This document shows positions 62,056 through 64,000 of a stretch of 64,000 nt of DNA, piece after piece. Source of the DNA: JAGVSZ01 sp019137045. Lineage in GTDB: Bacteria; Pseudomonadota; Gammaproteobacteria; Burkholderiales; SG8-39. A program made the position numbers and the translations under genes. The notes under the pieces were generated by a model. The model was not told the origin of the DNA and made no database searches. It worked only from the letters and a program-made list of their open reading frames with translations. The stretch lies in NCBI GenBank assembly GCA_046347635.1, contig JAXMFT010000001.1, positions 62,001 to 126,000 of the forward strand. The letters are read 5' to 3'. How positions within the stretch are numbered: the first letter of the stretch is position 1; each line of letters begins with the position of its first letter.

Positions 62056-62139
62056 CGAGTCTCCTCGCGCCGCTCTTCCCCGGCGGGCGGTACCGCCGGA
62101 GCGACCGCGCAGTGTACGCGCAATTTTCGCGCAACGACG

Positions 62140-64000
62140 CTACTTATAGAGCACCTGCGGCAGCCACAGCCCGATCCCGGGGAAGATGTACAGCAGCGCC
62201 AGCGCCACGACCTGGATGCCCATGAAGGGCAGCATGCCGGCGAAGATCTGGTTGAGCGTCACGTGCGCCGGCGCGACGCCCTTGAGGTAGAACGCCGCCA
62301 TCGCCACCGGCGGGGAGAGGAACGCGGTCTGCAGGTTGAGCGCCACCAGCAGGCCGAAGAACAGGGGATCGATGCCGAACTTCGGCAGCAGCGGAATGAA
62401 GATCGGCATGAAGATGACGATGATCTCGGTCCACTCGAGCGGCCAGCCGAGGATGAAGATGATGAACTGCGCGAGGATCATGAACTGGATCGGGGTGAGG
62501 CCGAGGGACAGCACCCACTTCTCGACGATCTCCTGACCCCCGAGCAGCGCGAACGCGGCCGAGAAGATCGCCGAGCCGACGAAGAGCCAGCAGACCATCG
62601 CGCTCGTCTTCGCGGTGAGGAACGCCGAGTCCTTGACGATCGACCCCAGCTCCACGGCCGTCTTCCCGACCGCGGACACGCGGCCGATGTCGCGCGCGTG
62701 GGCGATGTACCGGTAGGCCCCGGCGAGGACGAAACCGCCGAAGGCCCCCACCGCCGCGGCCTCCGTGGGCGTCGCCAGGCCGAACACGATCGAGCCGAGC
62801 ACCGCCAGGATCAGCAGCGCCAGCGGGAAGAAGGACGCGAGCAGCATCTTGAACACTTCCAGCCGCTCCCAGCTCCACAAGAGGTAGATCGCCGCCGCGC
62901 ACAGCACCGCGATCGCCCCGACGATCCAGAGCCAGAGCGGTACCGGCCGCCGCTCGGCGGGCGCGGCCGCCTGCGCCGGCGCGCTCGCCGCGGCCTCCGC
63001 GACCGGCTGCGCCGCCTCCTGCGGCGGGGGTTCCGCGCCCGGCGGCGCCGAAAGCTCCTGCGGCGCCTCGCCCTCCTTCGCCTCCTCCTCGGCCGGCGGG
63101 GTGCCGATCAGGCCCGCCGATTCCTCCTTGCCCTCCGCGGCGACCAGCCCGCCGGCCTCCACCAGCCCCGCGGTGCTCGCCTCCACCACCGGCGCGGTCG
63201 CCGACTGGTACATGACGGCGAGCAGCGCGGCGATCGCGAGCGCCGGCAGGAGCGAGACGAAGAGCTGGCCCACCACGGTGCGCTTCGCGACGCCGCCGCC
63301 CGCGCCGATCAACGCGGCGGCAAGCGTCGCGAAGGCGTTGCGGCCGCGCTGCGACAGGCGCTGCGCGAACTGCGGCAGCGGCACCTGCGCCTCCTCCGGC
63401 GGCAGCGGCGGGGTGAGGTTCGGCCTGAGTTTCGCCAGGACGATGACGTAGCCGACGTACAGCGCCGCGAGCATCATCCCGGGGAAGAACGCGCCGGCGT
63501 AGAGCTGCACGACCGACACGCCCGCGGTCGCGCCGTACACGATCAGCAGCACCGACGGCGGGATCAGGATGCCGAGGCAGCCGCCCGCGGTGATCGCCCC
63601 CGCCGCGACCTGCGTGTTGTAGCCGGCGCGCAGCATCGCCGGGAACGCGAGCAGGCCCATCAGCGTGACCACCGCGCCGACGATGCCGGTGGCGGTGGCG
63701 AACACCGCGCACGTGACGATGGTCGCCACCGCGAGCGAGCCGGGGATACGGGTGAGCGCGAGGTGCAGGCTCTTGAACAGCCGCTCGATCAGCGCCGCGC
63801 GCTCGACCAGGTAACCCATGAACACGAACAGCGGGACGGCGATCAGCACGTCGTTCGACATCACCCCGTAGGCGCGCTGCACCATGAGGTCGAGCACCTG
63901 GCGGTTGGCGAGCTCGGGGGTCTGGCTGCGATAGGCGAGCCACGCGAAGAACACGCCCATCCCCATCAGCGTGAACGCGGTCGGGAACCCGAGCATGATC
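62140..64000 (-). CDS. dctM: TRAP transporter large permease (DctM), with internal insertion; partial
   Basis: At least 618 residues of the large membrane subunit of a TRAP transporter, driven by a sodium or proton gradient and a periplasmic receptor. The family signatures VPLFVFMGYLVERAALIERLF, GILIPPSVLLIVYG and the C-terminal ATPTEAAAVGAFGGF and FLSPPVAMAAFYLKGVAP are present. It is longer than the usual 430 residues because of an insertion of about 150 residues (roughly 245-395, counting from ATG 63996), containing two extra hydrophobic helices flanking a proline/alanine/glutamate-rich stretch. The sequence lacks the normal first 15-20 residues, so the true start lies beyond the window's right edge. 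Confidence 0.9.
   Translation of the reverse strand, partial: IMLGFPTAFTLMGMGVFFAWLAYRSQTPELANRQVLDLMVQRAYGVMSNDVLIAVPLFVFMGYLVERAALIERLFKSLHLALTRIPGSLAVATIVTCAVFATATGIVGAVVTLMGLLAFPAMLRAGYNTQVAAGAITAGGCLGILIPPSVLLIVYGATAGVSVVQLYAGAFFPGMMLAALYVGYVIVLAKLRPNLTPPLPPEEAQVPLPQFAQRLSQRGRNAFATLAAALIGAGGGVAKRTVVGQLFVSLLPALAIAALLAVMYQSATAPVVEASTAGLVEAGGLVAAEGKEESAGLIGTPPAEEEAKEGEAPQELSAPPGAEPPPQEAAQPVAEAAASAPAQAAAPAERRPVPLWLWIVGAIAVLCAAAIYLLWSWERLEVFKMLLASFFPLALLILAVLGSIVFGLATPTEAAAVGAFGGFVLAGAYRYIAHARDIGRVSAVGKTAVELGSIVKDSAFLTAKTSAMVCWLFVGSAIFSAAFALLGGQEIVEKWVLSLGLTPIQFMILAQFIIFILGWPLEWTEIIVIFMPIFIPLLPKFGIDPLFFGLLVALNLQTAFLSPPVAMAAFYLKGVAPAHVTLNQIFAGMLPFMGIQVVALALLYIFPGIGLWLPQVLYK

Overview
The window is very GC-rich (by eye above 70 percent) bacterial chromosome, most consistent with a betaproteobacterium of the Burkholderiales or a close relative. 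The reasons are the Bug/Tct-type receptor locus, the gene orders tldD-nitrilase-yhdP-glnE, ilvE-zinc finger-waaF, rsmI-lpoA-yraN-diaA-dolP and birA-coaX, and an A-type RNase P RNA. I saw no rRNA, tRNA, CRISPR array, insertion sequence or phage gene. GTG and TTG starts that overlap the previous stop codon are common. Many large open frames on the opposite strand are GC shadows and were ignored.

Region 1 (1-16.3 kb, all minus strand) is a central carbon and formate block. In transcription order it holds sucCD, an exported alpha/beta hydrolase, a two-subunit NAD-type formate dehydrogenase with a fused gamma-beta chain, a UbiD-type decarboxylase, an APH-fold kinase, an enolase paralogue, formate-tetrahydrofolate ligase, a TerC membrane protein, and the receptor and TctB subunit of a tripartite tricarboxylate transporter. 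Four FNR-type palindromes lie upstream of sucC, the dehydrogenase, fhs and the transporter receptor. Each sits exactly 23 bp from a -10-like hexamer, which suggests one CRP/FNR-family regulator coordinates the block. This is the most interesting signal in the window.

Region 2 (16.3-27.7 kb) has glycerol kinase, a cellulose-synthase-like membrane protein with a PilZ domain but degraded catalytic motifs, and the divergent poly-N-acetylglucosamine operon pgaABCD. As written, pgaA carries one frameshift and pgaB four. A tartrate dehydrogenase-type enzyme follows.

Region 3 (27.7-41.8 kb) is mostly housekeeping: a second EF-G, a zinc-ribbon protein, TldD with a 27-bp repeat at its N-terminus, a nitrilase-family amidase, a frameshifted yhdP, glnE, ilvE, a CHCC zinc finger and heptosyltransferase II.

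Region 4 (41.8-54.2 kb) begins with rnpB on the minus strand. It continues with DUF3025, pyrC, rsmI, divergent lpoA-yraN-HIRAN-diaA-dolP, a di-iron protein, rfaE2, and a minus-strand group of GNAT, SPOR, birA, coaX and an M81 peptidase. WaaF, the phosphoheptose isomerase and RfaE2 all serve LPS heptose synthesis.

Region 5 (54.2-64 kb) has an orphan ugpB, then minus-strand phosphomannomutase, a YheT-type hydrolase, a SnoaL-like protein and a small CbiX. It ends with a coupled radical SAM-MFS pair and a TRAP large permease that runs off the end of the window.
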